This document shows, piece by piece, positions 1 through 14,700 of a stretch of 64,000 bases of DNA (positions within the stretch are counted from its first letter, which is position 1; the number at the start of each line of letters is the position of its first letter). The notes beneath the pieces are model-generated. The model did not search any database. It saw nothing but the letters and a program-made list of their open reading frames with translations, and had not been told where the DNA came from. Origin of the DNA: Cristatella mucedo (lineage: Eukaryota; Bryozoa; Phylactolaemata; Cristatellidae); the NCBI GenBank assembly GCA_009760855.2, contig WPIO01000004.1, positions 2,913,501 through 2,977,500 on the forward strand. The letters are read 5' to 3'. The position numbers and the translations under genes are program-made.

Positions 1-473
1 CACACTTCTACATCGCTTTAATAGTGCAATGGTGACCAGAGGGATGCTATTCATATTCAGGGGGCTCTAATAATGTTAAAAACCGTATTTATAAGGTCGT
101 GAACAGGTTTTCAATAGATATAGAATAATAATTCACGGAATACTTATCGCGGTAGAGTCTTAAACTGATTAACCGCGACAAACGAGGGACGACTGTACAA
201 AGTGACAGCAGGCCATCGGCCGAGGGACTGGACGACAAAGAAAAACCAAATTTTATCTCGAGAGGGTAACTATACCAAAATCTCAGGTTCTGCAGACCTG
301 CATTCTACCGATTCAGCTATCGAGACTACAAAGGTTGGAGCCTGTAGACTTCCTTACCTAAATGTTCCAAAATCATCTTAGTGGTGCGCAATAAACTTTC
401 TCTTTTAAAGTTTTTAAAGTTTTTAAACTTTTCCCTTTCTCCTGGGTAAGCTCACACCCGAGAGCTGGGCTCA

Positions 474-592
474 GTAAAGTAAAGTAATGCACCTCCATCT
501 GTACCTTCACAAAGCAGTAAGGACTAAGTGGATGTTATAGAGTAGAGTTTCCGATTGAGCACTCAATAGTCAAAGGGGCTTTCGGTGCGCAT
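474..592 (-). mobile_element. LINE family B 3' UTR fragment
   Basis: A degraded copy of the 3' UTR seen at 4085-4360, 18240-18480 and 30150-30360. Shared landmarks are the 'cacaaag' stretch, 'gggctttcggt' and 'gcgcat' in the same order. It is truncated and more diverged than the others. Confidence 0.5.
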
Positions 593-817
593 AATCAACA
601 TCCCATTAACAAAAGCATTATTTAGAGCAGACTAACTAGCTCTAAAGCCGTGCTTCAATAGCCGCACAGGCTGGTTAGCTGAGGAGAAGTAATTTCAATT
701 TTGGTTAACTTGACTAACGGTAAGCCAAGTAGGTCCGGCTTGCAGCTCGACGGGGCTGCTGACTACTGGTGAGCGGTGAGTGCACTCTGGCAGAGCTGCA
801 GTAAAGGAAACTAAAAG

Positions 818-937
<120 letters not shown>

Positions 938-2045
938 CCTGCCCCTCTTAATCTCCTTCTCTCCCACCCTCTGTCTCACCTCTTTCTCTCCTTTCCTCTC
1001 CCTCCCTCTCTCTTCTCTCTGGAATATAAATTGCTATAGGCTGGTAAAGCCGATGGTAAAAGACAATTATATGCAGGCAAGAGCAATGGCATGGGCAGTA
1101 GGTGTGCACTTTGTCTGCCACAAGTGCTGATAAAAACCCTGTGCTGCATGCAAAACAGCAGCAATTGCAACGGGCACAATTCCTATTCCTAAAAGTGACC
1201 GAATCGAAAGTAACTACACCTATTCACTCTGTTTCTGAGTACCCATGGAAAATTGCCTGACGGAGGTCATACACACAGTGATGTTCTACAGTACTTGCAC
1301 TCTAATATTGCACTCGAATGTGCTGATCCCACAATCGATTGTGCAAAGTCTCATTGAAAGCCACACACGATTGAACTATAGTATCACCCTCATAGCTGAC
1401 CATTACAGACATGCAGTATGCTCCTTGATTGAAATGAGTTTTACTACAGCACATACACATCTGCATTGCCGGCCAGATAAAACCAGCAGGTTTTTAAACA
1501 GCCCGGGCAATCAGCTGACACTCGGATCAATCGCCGACACTTGGGACAACTACGTTCGGGCTGCACACACAGAAAAGGTTTCCTTCGGAGCATAACGATC
1601 TTCCTGGAGCCTCCTTCTCATCATGCCCCCATCTTTCACCCAGAGCCACAGCAGTGCATTCGGTCCAGGCCGAAAAGCTGAGCAGTGCTTCAGCTAGAGC
1701 AGCAAGCAGCGAGCAATCGCCGAGTGGTTCACCGAGTCAGCTGTACTCAGGGAAGGCACTGACATACTTCAGTGCCTTCTGCAGGAACGACCGGTACTTT
1801 CAAATTAACTCAAAAGATTATCGACTGGCTGCACGTACACACGCGATAAGTGGGGACTGAGAAGGAGCGAGGCCCGAAAACTCCACACTTCGTTAGGATC
1901 GAGGCACAAGCGCAAAGCAGGGAGCAGCAACCAGCTTTGCTGCTTCGCATAGTCAGCAACAGCATTCATAGTAGGAGCTGCTTTGGAGAGACAACTGTAC
2001 GAAGCATGTAAGATCGGCCTAGCAGCCTAACGGCTTGGGACTTAC

Positions 2046-2428
2046 ACGTGAATGTGCCATAATCAAGGAGGAACATGAGTCGCTTTGCAGCATCGTCGAC
2101 ATAGCCTTTAAGCTTGAAGGAAGTAACGTCTTGCGACTGAAATGAAGAGAAGCAGACCACCGATCATCTTTGAAGTCATTCAACAAGGTCGCAGCTGCTG
2201 GCTAAGGCCAAGAACAACTGGTAGAATGCTAATCGAGAGAGATGATTGAAAGGTGTGAGCGAGATGAAGAGGGGAAGAGAGCGAGACCCTGGGAAGAAGA
2301 AAAGGATACAGAAGGAAGGTAGCGAGAAAAACACGGACAGGTGCAAATAAATAACCAAGGACTGCAAAAAGAAAAGCAGATGAAAGCTAAGCAACGTCGT
2401 CGGCTAAGGTAAATGTTTCCACACACAC

Positions 2429-2478
<50 letters not shown>

Positions 2479-5400
2479 GCACACACACGCACATGCACAC
2501 ACACACAAGATCTAGAAAAAACATTTAATGGGGACTTAACTTACCTTTCTTAAAAAATTTATAAGGTCGACGAGACCTTCCGTTGTATCAGGATTGTCGC
2601 TCACTTTTTCACTCATGTCGTCATACTGCTTACATAATCTAAACGATGAAAGTACGAATGAAGTGCGAGTTAAAGAAAAAAAGCAAAAGGTGTATCCGTG
2701 TCTGCACATCGAGAGAATAATATACTGGTGGCTAGAACCAGAACAGGATAACAAGTTTAAGCCACGGTCAAGTTGTGGTGCTACGATAAAGGTCGGCGAT
2801 GGCAAAATAAAAAGCAGCAATGTACAATCCAACGATCATGCTCAGAGCTCGGTGCACTGGTGCCCAGCCTTATGAGAGCCTCACTTGATTAAATCAAGAT
2901 TGAAGATTAAGAACATTGATAAGCTAACGTAGCAGCAATGCAAGCACTTACTCTCTGTTTAACAAGCGGTTCTCGTCGATTTCAAACATAACGAGTCGCT
3001 CTTTGAGTTTCTGTGTGCGCTGACACAGTTCATGATTTAGAGCCACACAATCCAGGCAGAACATGCTGAGAGGCACCGTGATCCTCAAAGAGGCAATCTC
3101 ATTCTTCAAACTCTGATAGCTGTCTATTTTCTGTGACAAAAGAACGAAAATCGTCACAGTCGCCCTCCGAAGCTGATCTCAGCATAACGGTAAAGGTGCA
3201 GTCCAAGAAATCATGCCAGGCAGCCAACGGAGAGCAGCCAACAAGTCGTGCTTCGCGATCACTCTGCACAAATGACACAGCATTCAGTGCAAGCATTGGA
3301 ACAGATCAAACAGCGCAAAAGGTTGAGATGTCGGCTACAGCTAGTGAGCAACTCGGGCTGGATGAGAAATGGCAAGCTATGTTGTTTTTTTTTTACTAAA
3401 CTTGGCATTTGATCGAGCCGCCCAAAAATCGGGGGGGGGGGGGCCTTGCTGCTGCTGCTGCATCATCTCATGACAAACAGAGACTCGGAAAAGAGTGCCC
3501 TGCCACATCATTACCACTTCCTCCAACACCTCTTTCCTCTGATAGTCATGCGGCAAGTCACGGGAAAAATTGCTTGCAGAAAACGGACGAGCAGCTTGGA
3601 ATAGCAGCAGACAGCAGACACTAGCGGCTGCTAAAGGCAGATGCATTCAGCAGACAAAACTGCTGGCAGCGTGTCAACATGTCAGCGGAACACCGGCTGA
3701 TACAAGCCCTACAACCAATGACATCTCCATTCAACACCTGATGAATCTACCTTCATGAATCCAGGAATTGCATGTGTCTCCTTGAGGAAGGCCGTTACTT
3801 CCTGGTCAGCCTTGTTGTTCATAAGGTCCATATACTTTCTATACACGTTAAGGTACCTAAAAGTAACGCTCAAAGGAGTCAGAAAAAATCAAGCAGAAAA
3901 TAAAAACCAGCTAATCATTGACCGTGCCAAAGAAAGTCAAATTACCAGACTTGGCATGCAAACATGCATTGAGCACTGACTACAGTGACCTCAGCAGTCC
4001 GGCCTACAGAAGACAGTCAGCTGGTTTGCACAGATAGTCCTTGCATTTTAAGATACATCCCTTTAACCAGTGTATCATGGGTATAATGTAATGTAATGTA
4101 ATGTAATGTAATGTAATGTATCTCCGTCAGTAACTCCACAAAGTCATAAAGACCATGTGGGTGTTACGCAGGAGAGTTTTGTATAGCGCACTCACAGCCT
4201 AAGCGGCTTTCGGTACGCATATAGACTTCGAGGCGTTGCAGCCAGATGCTACGAATTGGAAATAACCAATTAGCAGGCTGCCTATCACAACATCTTGCGG
4301 TGCAGTATCGTGACTTCTCAGAATCGGGGTGACGTGCTGATGCTGGCCATAAAGTCATGATGGCAGTTATTGTAGCGCAACACCGTTAACAGAGCAACAG
4401 CTAGGAAGACTGCAAAATAGCAGCTGAATGCTATGCAGGCAATCAGCTAAGGATAATAATTCACAATTCGCCTGCATTCCAGCAACACTGTCAGCAAATG
4501 CAATGCAGCCTCTACAGCTGGCACCTAGACATCTGCAAGAAATATCAGAATGGAAAAGTGGACGACGAACGATTCGTTAGAGATGGCAATTTGAATTGCT
4601 CGAAAAACACTGAAAGAATTAAGTGAACACTTGTGCATAGCATTGAATAAAAACTATAAGGTAATGTTTGGTAAATAATGCTACCTGTGAAACGTAGTGA
4701 CATGGCTAGAGAGAAAGAACTGTACATAATAGGGAGTCATGAATGCTGCTGACTAGTAAGATCAAAGCACTCCCTGCATCCACATAGTCTGGCCAGAAGA
4801 CCACAACCACCACAAACCACCACCACCACCATGCTGTCCAGAATGCTAAGCATGGCCTAGGCGTCCATCAAATCCACTGGCTGCTACATGCCCCGCACAC
4901 ACAGGCTGTACCTTTGAGGCCCTACGGTATTCTTCTTGAATATTTCCATAGCTTTGTCGGTGAACTCGGTGACCAGTGCTTCGTCGATCTTAACCGACCG
5001 CAGAAGCAGCTTCTGGCCCCTCATTTCGGGAAACAGCTCGCATTCCACCTAGGATTACAAGCGAATGGAATTGGTCAGCTCCACAGGGATATGGAAGCTC
5101 GAATGAAGCAATGCTTGGACAGAGATGTGCGAGAGAGAGGCAGAGACGTGCAGACTGGATAATGAGAAAAAACAGACCGGAAGAGAGAAAGAGAGCCTAC
5201 TAATGACAGAGAGACAGACAGAGAGAGAGAGAGAGGGAGAGAGAGACAGACAGACAGACAGAGAGACAGACAGACAGAGACAGACAGACAGAGACAGACA
5301 GACAGACATACAGACAGACAGACAGCCAGGCAGGCAGGCAGGCAGGCAGGCAGACAGACAGACAGAGACAGGCAGAGACAGACAGAGACAGACAGAGACA

Positions 5401-8400
5401 GACAGAGACAGACAGACAGAGAGACACACAGAGAGACAGAGAGAGAGAGAGAGAGACAAAGAGAGAGAGAGACAAAGAGAGAGAGAGAGAAAGAGAGACA
5501 GACAGACAGACAGACAGCCAGACAGGCAGACAGACAGAGACAGGCAGAGACAGACAGAGACAGACAGAGACAGACAGAGAGAGACACACACACAGAGACA
5601 CAGAGACAGAGAGAGACAGACAGACAGAGACAGAGACAGAGAGAGTGAGAGAGAAACAGAGAGATCAAAGCGACAGAGAGAAAACAAGAGAGTGAGCAAA
5701 CACGAAATAGGAATGAGATAGTGAACAAAAGTCGGCGACCAAGAGAAAGCCAACGACAGAGAGAAGACGTGAGACAGTGGTCAAGAAAACGACAGAGTGG
5801 GAGGAAGAAAAAGAACGAGAGAGCAAGAGAGAACGATAGAGTAAACGAGAAAGAAAGAGAGCAAGAGAGAGCGAATGAAAGTGATAGCGAGAGAGCGATG
5901 CATACCCTTGACAGTCCTTCGCCGCTGGCAATGATTTCGGAGAAGCAGCGCAGGATGATATCTCTGCACTCGCGGAACGACGGCTCGAACAGTATCTTGG
6001 GGTCTTCGACGCGCAGCCGCACTATCATAACCTGGGGCATCACGAAGCGCAGCTCGTCGAATTCGCCCTCAAAGTCATTTCCGGCTGCGTGCACCTCGAA
6101 AAACTCGAGAAAGTCGGCTAGGGAGTTGACGACCATCTCGCGCAGCTGCAGCGACATGAGTGATGCCACGCTGGCAAAGAACTGCTGCACGAGCTGCGTA
6201 GACTCGCCGTCATCCTGCGGTATGAGATGCTGCCAGAAGTGCTTGTTTTCGATGAAGACCTTCGCACAAGCCGGGAGCCAGCTGCAAGCAGGCAGAATCA
6301 AGGATTGGCGCTGGTCACCGGCAAAGCACGAGTGTTTCCATGGCTACGTTTGCTTTCACCAATGAGAAATACTAAAAGGTATCAGCAGTCATCGATTACA
6401 GCCATTTGCCTAAAGTGCATCACGTATTTCCACTAGTCACTTGCACGCGTTCAGCCGAATAAGAAAATTTGCTATGGAAGCAGGCGAAAGTCACACTACT
6501 GTTTTGACAGCAATTGAAAATGATACTGTCACTAGGCTAGTTCAAACCGATTGGGAAGGCTATAGAAATCTGAGGCTATTGGACAGCAAAGTAGAATGGC
6601 CACAGCTCGGTATCACATCTAGCCTTAAGCAATGCCAAGAAGTAATAGCATCCCTCATTTCACGGCAGTCACACAAAGCTTAATACTGGGCAGCACATGA
6701 AAAAAATGCAATGCAATGCAATTCGCCACGAGAGTCGACAAGGAGCACCGAGCGAACCACAAGTAGTGAGGTATGCAGTGGTAATCAGAGTAGCTATTAA
6801 ATGTCTTATCCGTCGTGGCACCCAGGCGTAACTTGTTGGGGCTGCTCAGGCTGCTGCTGCTCTACGGCCTGCCCAAGGTCAAGGTCAGCCACGGGTGTCG
6901 CCGGGTCTCAAGAATCACTGCAATGCAGCTGCCTTTGGCACAACGACCCTTCGAAAAGTGTGGCTTTGATTCCAAATCATACAGAATGGTGTTACTAGTT
7001 TACCAAACAAATTTCATGCAATTTTGCTTGCGGGTTCTCGTGCTACAGGCTCCAATGTCCTGGGCCAGTCAGTCTTTTTACACATCCAAACGGCGATACA
7101 AAGCTACCATTTCTACAAAATGGTTGCCGCTTGTGCGGTTTTGATTCCAAATTGTAGAGTAACAGTATGCCAAGTTTACCCATCAGATTCCATACGATTG
7201 CGTTCTCATGCTAGGGCCTCCAACGTCCCGGCCCAGATGGTAGCCCTAAATAATCGAGCTGCTATACAGAGCTGCCATTTGCACAAAATTTAATTTAAAA
7301 TGAAATAATTAATAGACATTTAACATGGTTCTAAGAGAAGCAAATCTCTTCCAAGACACATTAAGGCTAAGAACAATCTTCAACAAGGTCAAACAACCTA
7401 ATGAGAGATATCTCCAGCAAAGGCAAATGTAAGATGCCTGCCCGGCTGCTACGAGTATAACAGAATTTGATGCACGAGTTGATCATGTTTGGTTTAAAGC
7501 CGGGGTGGGGATTCGAAGTAAGAAGTTCCTTAAACTAAAGATGTAATGCAGAAAACTGATACTCACGAGAAGACTGAATTGCAGAGCTAAAAGTTATACA
7601 GAGATGAGATAACGGTACGGTAGGATGGGCTTATGACTTCACAGGCACTGTCAACAGCATGACAATGCTCGGGCGATGCACAAGATAATGAGTGCATTAA
7701 CACAAACGGAAGTAACGCAATGACCATACACAGTATGAGCAGTTCCAACTTCGTTATACGTCCAACAGCTGCATAAGACGAGCTGGGTTCAGCTCTCTCC
7801 TACCGAAAGAGTATGCTCCAATATGAGCCACTACCGTTTGACCCAGACACTACCTTGCTGCTCAAACACGAGGCCAACGATAGCTCGTGCCCTGCCTCGC
7901 CCATGGATCGCCCTTGCAGCTGGCAATCGACAGACCTCTTCCTCAGCTCTTCGTGTGCCTCCCAGCACTGCTTCTTCACCAGAGACTCGAACTCGTTGGG
8001 TAGTAGCGGCAGGTCAGCCGAAAGCAGCTCCTTGAGCTTGACGAACCTCAGCTTGCAGAACCTGCCAACATCGACAGGCGTGCAGCTGCAATGCCAGCTC
8101 ACCTGCACGTGGGCGGGAGAAAACAGCTGAGCTAGGGGCCTTGAACGGCTCGCGGGCAGCTCGACACTCACTGGTTCTTCCACAGGCGTTGAAGCTCGAG
8201 CATCGTGGGATTCACCGTGAACAGGTTGGTGAGGTTCCACTTTTTTCTCTCTTGATAGCCAGCACGCCACGGCACTGGGGCTCGGATGATCCTGCGCATG
8301 CAAGTCATTACTGATCGAATGAGCCTGACCGCTAGTGACCGCAGGGTCACACAAAAAAAAAAGTAGTCACGCAACTGCAAAGCAAATGTAAACGTTGTCC

Positions 8401-8664
8401 AACATCCAATGCAGAAAGCCAATCATTGGGGATCAATTTCAACGAAATCCAAAACTGAGTTTGAGATAGCCACCGACCTCTGAGGGTATGGAATCGGTGT
8501 CCATTTGATGTGCAGCCGCTCCTTCTCCTCGGAATCCTTGAGGATGTAATCGACTGGAAAATACAGAATGAAGAAAAACTGCATCAAAGGGATGAGAATG
8601 AAGCAGCTTTAAAGCCCCAATCCTCATAATAGCATGCACTGCAAATCAATCAGCAATGACCAAG

Positions 8665-8704
<40 letters not shown>

Positions 8705-11700
8705 CGCTAGCCATGGCAGCAGCTGCTGCTGTCACTGACCGATCGCTCTGCGAATGCTGAGCTCATAATCGGCCAACACCTCGTCCTTGAGCTCTCGAAC
8801 CGACAGAGCAAGTGCAGGGTTACCGACCAGCTCCTTGGGTATGAGGGCGGTCATGGCCTCCACGTGCTCGGCTGGCTGGGGCGCAATCATCTCCTTCTTG
8901 ATACCCCTCAGAATGTAGTAGGTGTACCTCTGCAAACCATCGCAGAGCACGTTAACAAAACGGGACAGGATGCTGCACATCATTCCTACTGCAAGCCACT
9001 GATACGCTCAAATCATAAGCTTTATGTGAGGTGTAATCAAGAGAACCGAAGCGTTCATTGCTGACTGACTGGTGGTCAGGCTGAAACGTTGGTTCACAGG
9101 GCAGGCGTGCAATCAATCGCACAAGCTATTGACTGAGTAAGCCTCTATTACCCGAGGGAGGAAAGGAGGACACGAGATGCTGAGTGGCACAGCATCATCA
9201 AACACGCACGCCGAGAGAGCGACCGGCCACCATGACAGGCTTGATCTGCACTGCGCCCTACCTCCAAGTCAGTGGTGCTCGGTTCACCCGCGGCTTTCGC
9301 TTCATCTTCCTCGATGGCCAGCATTATATTGATCTGCTCAACGGGTGTCATCGGCCGGCTATGCGACGATGCGCTCCTGTTATTACAGCAAGTGAAGCAA
9401 CGTCATGTCTAACAGCTGTCTAGCACGTGCTCCAGCATTCTGCGGATTCGAGACTCAGAGGACAGCACTGGGCAACAGGACTGAGCTCGCCGGGCTGCCA
9501 TGTAAGCAGTCATGACTCGACCAGATCTTCTTAAGCATGCCCTAGTGGCAGCAATGGATTGTCACATTGGCATAGACATTACATTATGTTACATTACATT
9601 ACATTACTGGGAAACAAGTATTCAGGCCCGACGTGTCATCATCCCTTAAACTCAACAATCAATTCAACATGCAGCAGTACATCTGATCAAATTGATGCAG
9701 ATAGTAATTTGCTCTTGGCTCGCTCACCGTTCACTGTCTTCATCTTCTACATGGTCGGCTGGCGACGGCGACATCATTTTGTGGCGCTTTTGGCCATGGT
9801 CGCTAACTGCTAAAAGAAAAGAGCATGTTACGTGGGTCATGGCCACACACGGGCTACTTGGGAAACTATGTCCAAGAAGTTATGGCCAGAAGCGGGCAAC
9901 GACTCGAATCGATCATAGGAATACCTTGCATGCCAGATTGCCACATAGCTAGAAGATTTAGAAATGTCAAAATGCTGACTAGGTCATGGCAGAATAATCA
10001 TAATCTCTGAATAGAACATCTGTAGAAGCTTGCTTATAGAAGTAATGTGCTAGGATGACAAGTTGACAATGGAAACTAGGTATGCTTTCAGCAAGCTTGC
10101 AAGGTAGATAGTGCCTGGTCCGTACATAAGCTTGAATGGGGTGACAGTGGACTAGTGATACGGTCCAAGACAGTTAGGGCGCTGTGAATGACTACGCTCA
10201 GTAAACCCTGAATGCTGGCTAGGTATTTCAGCAAACAGCAAACACGGGACCCTACTTTTTCCTTGGAATTATGCCATGTTCTAGGCAAAACACCGGTTTC
10301 ACAGACTCAGTCTCTTCGCGGGGAAAGTAGAAACTACGATACTACATCGGCATCGAGGCATCCTTGGATGACTCTCTACCCTAAAGCCTAGATTTAATGC
10401 TCATCGAAAGATGAAGCCAAAGATGAGTGCCAAAAGAATTACGACAGGCAATTGTGCTTGGGGGTCTTCAGGACATTACAGATTCGATGGTCTTCGAGTG
10501 TGTATTATGGGTACCTGCTTTCGATGCAGTCGTGGCTTTCCGCTTCTGAAGTTCTTTAATTTTAAGGTCCTTTGCTGCTGGAGTATAGTTGTTGCCAATA
10601 GATTCACTCGGCGTTCGACAGTACTTCTCTTCCTTATACGGAGCAGCAAGAGTCCATGACGTTCCCTGCATGATGGGTGGATGTGCACTGTTCTTCAGAA
10701 CTACCTGCAAGATCAGAAAGCCAGCTCTCAGAAGTGAAGAAGAGCGGCCATTTCGGAAGACCGACACCTGCTTTCCGACATTTCATGACTCGCAGCTTGG
10801 TGCTGACACCACTCAAGCATGCGGACGAGCCAGAAAAACATGCACGAGTGATTTTATAGCTACGAAAAACAATTAGGAAGACAAAAGAAATGACAGAAGC
10901 AAAGCAGCGGGTCAAATTACTGTGACTATAGAATGTGACAAAGTATGCAGGTGACAAGATGTGCTCATATTCGGGGCAGAGTGCTTTTGCCATACTCTTT
11001 CAAGGTCTTGATATGGGTCTTCTGCGGTAAATACCCGTAAATCTAAAGTATTGAGCAGACATCTGGGGCCACTGTATCTTCACGATTCGGTTTTCCTAAC
11101 TTCGAGTTTAGAGCCAAACCTTTTAATAATGCAGGCAGCATGCTTGGAATAGTTACCCGTTACAGCACAGCATCGACACCAAGCATAACTGCAGCACCCT
11201 GCAGGCGCAGGCACAGGCTAAGCACGATGGCCGAGCTATTCCCACTGCTCGTTACTCCGTCGACTTGGAACAAGGCTCCATCACTAGTGAAGCCTCTGCA
11301 CGATATCTAGACGTCCTGTTCCAGAGTGACCTTCCCTAGACAAATATATCAGCTCCACAGTCAAATCTGCCTGCTTTCAGCTAAATAGCATTGCACGAAT
11401 TTTGGGCCTGCTCAGACAGAGATACTATAACCATGCTGGTCCGTGGCGGACATTTTCGGCATCTGGTCTCGACTTCCGTGACTCACTGCTTATCCATGTA
11501 TCCTGGCCTATACAATCAGATGCTTACAGCTAGTGCAAAACTCTGCAGCTAAGCTCGGCTTTCGTGAGTGCAGTAGTTGCTACTCTACACCACTTCTTGC
11601 CAACCTCCACTGGCTCCCAATCAAGCAAAGCATCAACTTCAAGATTTTTCTCTCACATTTTGGTCCCTTCATCATCTAGCTCCAGCCTATCTATCAGAAA

Positions 11701-14700
11701 TACTTACGCACCAGGCTAAAGACTGTACCGCGAGCTCTTCTGAATCAAATCATTCAGCTAAGCCTCGAACCAACCTCGAATCCTATAGAGACCATGCCTA
11801 TAGTTCGTTTGCTCACAAAGCATGGAACTCACTCCTAACTGACGTTACGACATCTCCTGACTTAGCAAGATTTAAAAAGAAGCTAAAAACCACCTGTTCC
11901 GCACAGCCTTTGCTGAGTCCTTGTGATAGGTCTTGTTATGTGCTCATGCGTACTCACACTGTGCATGTTACCACTAACCATACTATGCTCGTTGACACTG
12001 TGCCTGTAATCACTCACCATATGGTCATGCTTCCTATTTATCACATGTTAAGTGCCTAAAGCAAACGAGCGACATTAAGTTGTCAGAAGGTGCAATACAA
12101 ATGTATTATTATAATCGTTTTTAGTATTATTATAAGCCTCTTCATAGTACAACAGAGTTGCCCCAATATTCTGCTGTTTTCTATTTAATCCATTCTATAC
12201 TAGTTTATAGGCTTTGATCTGCCTGCAGCAGTTCAAGTAGGGTTCGTGACTGCTGCTCCTGCTGCCGAATGCAGTGTTTACATCCATCTACTTAGAAAAT
12301 GTGCTTCCATAGTTCGGCGTCCAGAGTCTATGCATCCGATCTGAGCCACGCGCTACCTCGTACTTCAAGGACTACAGAGGCTCCCCCTTGGCTGCTCGGC
12401 TCAAGTAAATCGAGTTCAATAACTCTTCTTTTGTATCATGGCAGCAGCTGCAAGCACTCGGTTTAGAGGCAAAACCATCTAATAGGACTGGGCTTCATTG
12501 CAACTCGAGCAAGCTAAGAGCAGAAGGGCAATGAGTTGCACAAACCCTGCAGCTAAGCTGCTCCAATAGTGCGTACATCGGCTTACCAATCCAAAATGCT
12601 TCCTAATCAGGCCTGGCACATGCCGTTGCTTTTCTGAGTCGAGTCGTTTAGCTGTGCCGCTAATGTTTTAATGGCTAGCTTATTTGAGAGCCTCATTTAT
12701 GCAGGTGGCAGATGAGCCTTAATGGCTATCCCACCACTTGCACTGGGCAAGATCGCCCGCTGCAGGACTAGAACCCACGACCTGGTCGTGAAGAGCCAGC
12801 ACCTTAACCAAAGTCGAATCATTTGTGGAGTCCGAGCCTTCAGATTGAATGCTCCCAAGCCCTAGAGCTCAATGCTGCCTTCCGCCTGACAACCCCTGAC
12901 TTGGCGACATTTAAAAAAAGCTAAAAATCTACCAGTCCCTCAATGCATATGCTCCGTGCATGTGAACTGTCATTGAAGTGCTAATGCAATGATAGTGTGT
13001 ATTTATCACAAACCACTAGTCTCATCTTTGTTCGATGTACTCTCATAAGCAGTAACAAATCAACTTTGCATATAATGATAGACAGTCAAATGCACGACAG
13101 CATACAGATAATAATTATTATTGTTGTCAATGATTATTGTCGGTGTTTTTATCCTCATAGAATCGTTTAAAACAACAAGCCTGTGTCCGATGCAATGTGG
13201 TCCTACCAGAGCCATCGGACTACATAGCTAACCTTTACAAGTAGTTCTGCATATCGCAGCCAATCACCTTTCAATTGCATATAACACGGTGTCATGTACC
13301 TTCGGCAGCCTCCAGCCACATATGAGTGATCAACCGAGTAAAATGTGCTCGACGGTCGAGTCTGTAGGACTGCTCATGCACAGCGCTTTCTGCCAAGCTG
13401 ATGCAGTGGCCTGCCGGGGTTGCAGATACCTGCACGTGGTCACCAAATACCGTAGTAGCCTGGCTCAACCACCAGCATTTAGAAAGAGAGACAGACAGAC
13501 ACACACAGAGACAGAGACGGGGAGACAGATAGAGAGACCGAGAGAAAGAGAGAGAGAGCAGACTAGCGCTAACCATGCTGCTTTATATTTACAGCATGTT
13601 GAAAGTGACTAAAAAGACATTATGTTCTCTGAGTGCGCTATACAAATGTATTATTACTACTACGGTCCATTTTGGGGTTATAGAGGACCACGATCGGATT
13701 AAAGGGTTGGGCAGCGCACAGCCACAGTACAGAGCCTCCGAGTCCAAAATGGGTAAAATGGGTATGCTAATCGCACTGAGCACAAAATCTCCGCACGCCC
13801 ACAGCAGAGGAAATCCCGTCACGTGATGAGAAGTTGTCTAAACTCTGAAAACCAACTCCACAAAGCGCACCGTAGCAGAGCACGATCAAAGGCGACCAAT
13901 TGTTAACAGTTTTTCTCCACGTCCCGATGCTGCCGGCCGATGAGAAGCACCGAAGGGGCACCGACGTTGACGGCCCTCGGACCTCTGGCTGGGCGTCCGA
14001 ATGAGTACAAAGACCGAGCGATGCAGAAATCGAGCTAACGGCTTCGCACTGCTGTGCTTGCCGAAAAGACCCGGCGACTGTGCAGACTAGGCCACAGTCA
14101 CGACAGAGCTTCTCCTACGGGGAAACTTGAATTCCCGAGTGCAAAAGAACCAGCTGGCACGGCGTAAGCCACGAGAAGGCCAGGTCAAGCTGTAGCTCAA
14201 AAAAGTCAGCTACTATAAAAAAAAAGGTGGGGAAAAGGAGAAAAGTGAACGAGTTGAAGTCAGACGATAAGAAGGTAGCAGCAGCAGCAGGGCAGAAAAA
14301 GCAGTCGCATCTTAGCGACAGCGGCAGGTTCGGACCGTCAGAGACACGAGCGCTGGCGGAGGGGGGAAAGGCATTCTCGTGCCCACCGGGCAATACTTCT
14401 GAGGACAGCTCCACGAGACTCGAGGCAGCTGATCACAGAACCAACAGAGCCATCTTGCACTTTGTCGGCTCTCGAACCAGGCAGCAGAGCAATAGTCGGA
14501 AGATTTTCTCAGCAGAATCGGCAGAGGCAGGGTCGGTGGCCGCTGGCGTCTCACGATAAGCGTGCACACGAAAGCGGGGTCGACAGGGCGGGCCGGCTTG
14601 TCGACCTAGTCGACCGAGGCTTGAATTGAACACGGAGGCGAGACGACATTGGATGCCAAATCGGAGCCACCATTCGGCAAGGAGCACGAGTGAGCTCCCC

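Noticed and set aside
5055-6301. Long Ser/Leu/Cys-rich or Arg/Glu-rich open frames over 5.0-5.9 kb (also at 23.2-23.6, 31.5-31.8, 53-54.8 and 55.2-55.8 kb)
   Set aside because: They translate GA/GACA microsatellites. Only the part above 5906 in the first case is a real dynein exon.
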